From: Crambe crambe
Taxonomy: Eukaryota; Porifera; Demospongiae; Poecilosclerida; Crambeidae
Length of the DNA: 64,000 nt
NCBI GenBank assembly: GCA_963924555.1
Contig: OZ004584.1
Coordinates: 5,393,001-5,457,000, forward strand
Direction: 5' to 3'
Part shown: positions 63,484-64,000 of the stretch, one piece after another
How positions within the stretch are numbered: position 1 is the stretch's first letter
How the letters are laid out: every line of letters starts with the position of its first letter
Notes under the pieces: generated by a model
Seen by the model: the letters and a program-made list of their open reading frames with translations, nothing else
What the model was told of the DNA's origin: nothing
The model's database searches: none
Position numbers and translations under genes: made by a program

Positions 63484-63783
63484 CGACTGGTGAACTTTAT
63501 TTTTATGCTTGTCCATGCATTAATTATTAGTTTTGTCATAACTACAACTATTATGCATACAATCATTCATAATACGACTCTTCATCATCTATTACAATAA
63601 TAATTTTTCATTACCCTCATAATTACTATGTACATCACAACTGTTGTGGACTTGTGGACTACACATAGCTAAGCCAAAACAACTTGGTATAAGAATAGAC
63701 ACTAGTAACTAAGTGCTAGTCTGAATTTCCATGTTAAACCCCTTACCTACCCAACATGACTTCTATTTTTCGCAAACTACCCT

Positions 63784-63838
63784 TTCTACTTGCAGATCAA
63801 GAAGAACCTGTTCATCACACAACTGCCATGTTCATTTC
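63784..63838 (+). pseudogene. Relic of phosphatase exon 4 after the second copy
   Basis: TTCTACTTGCAGATCAAGAA then GAACCTGTTCATCACACAAC and TGCCATGTTCATTTCC match exon 4 (FYLQIKKNLFITQLPCSF). It is better preserved than the relic at 35321: the Gln codon is still CAG. Confidence 0.8.
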
Positions 63839-63889
63839 CAAATTTAAGAACCACAGCAATATATATTTTTACAAAACTGCTATTCCTAC

Positions 63890-64000
63890 TTCACTCCTAG
63901 GCCTCCTAAATGGGTGTGGTTATTGAAATTAGGAATAATAATTATAGCTGTGGTTCTTGTGTTTGGTGATGGGTATGGGTAAGGGGTTACTTGATTCACT
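63890..64000. repeat. Interspersed repeat (TTTGGTGATGGGTA family), cut by the window end
   Basis: Third copy of the block at 35400-35660, in the same place relative to the exon 4 relic. Confidence 0.7.

Overview
This is animal nuclear DNA, AT-rich and repeat-rich, with spliced genes using GT/AG introns. The main gene is a non-receptor tyrosine phosphatase of the FERM-PDZ-PTP type (vertebrate relatives PTPN3 and PTPN4), a family restricted to animals and close relatives. Frequent GCTAGCTA-like words, many small TIR elements, nested genes and the style of the fibrinogen-like and Cys-rich families make a sponge (demosponge) my best guess, with a cnidarian as the alternative. That placement is inference.

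Layout. 0-1.2 kb: a GC-rich repeat and a broken fragment of an SPB1/FTSJ3 rRNA methyltransferase gene. 2.6-4.9 kb: a small coiled-coil ORF and an intronless CobW/COG0523 GTPase. 5.16-35.02 kb: the complete phosphatase gene, 24 coding exons (894 codons), every exon joined in frame. Intron 1 (13.8 kb) holds a run of unrelated minisatellites. Intron 11, between the FERM and PDZ exons, contains a whole same-strand gene for a type II membrane protein with a fibrinogen-like ectodomain (FGL-1).

35-64 kb: a degenerate repetition of the same arrangement. Decayed FERM-half exon relics (exons 4, 6, 7, 11) lie at 35.3-39.1 kb, then FGL fragments and genes (FGL-2 to FGL-7), a relic of phosphatase exon 12 at 44.6 kb, and from 59.7 to 63.5 kb a nearly identical second set of phosphatase exons 12-24 (PDZ plus PTP, no FERM half in the window). 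An exon 4 relic follows both phosphatase ends, so the array probably continues past 64 kb. Of seven FGL copies only FGL-3 (42856-44232) is fully intact. The others carry an 11-bp deletion, a +1 C, nonsense codons, frameshifts, or a transposon. All six copies with a 5' end share one TATA-containing core promoter.

The FGL proteins have a short cytoplasmic tail with paired tyrosine motifs resembling immunoreceptor or SH2-docking motifs, one membrane segment, a coiled-coil stalk and an extracellular fibrinogen-like domain. Co-duplication of receptor-like genes with a tyrosine phosphatase that contains them in an intron is the most interesting feature here: a candidate expanding recognition locus. 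Function is inferred, not shown. Between the genes are several TIR or foldback elements, a ULP1-like/PHD transposon relic, and a minus-strand Cys-rich gene.
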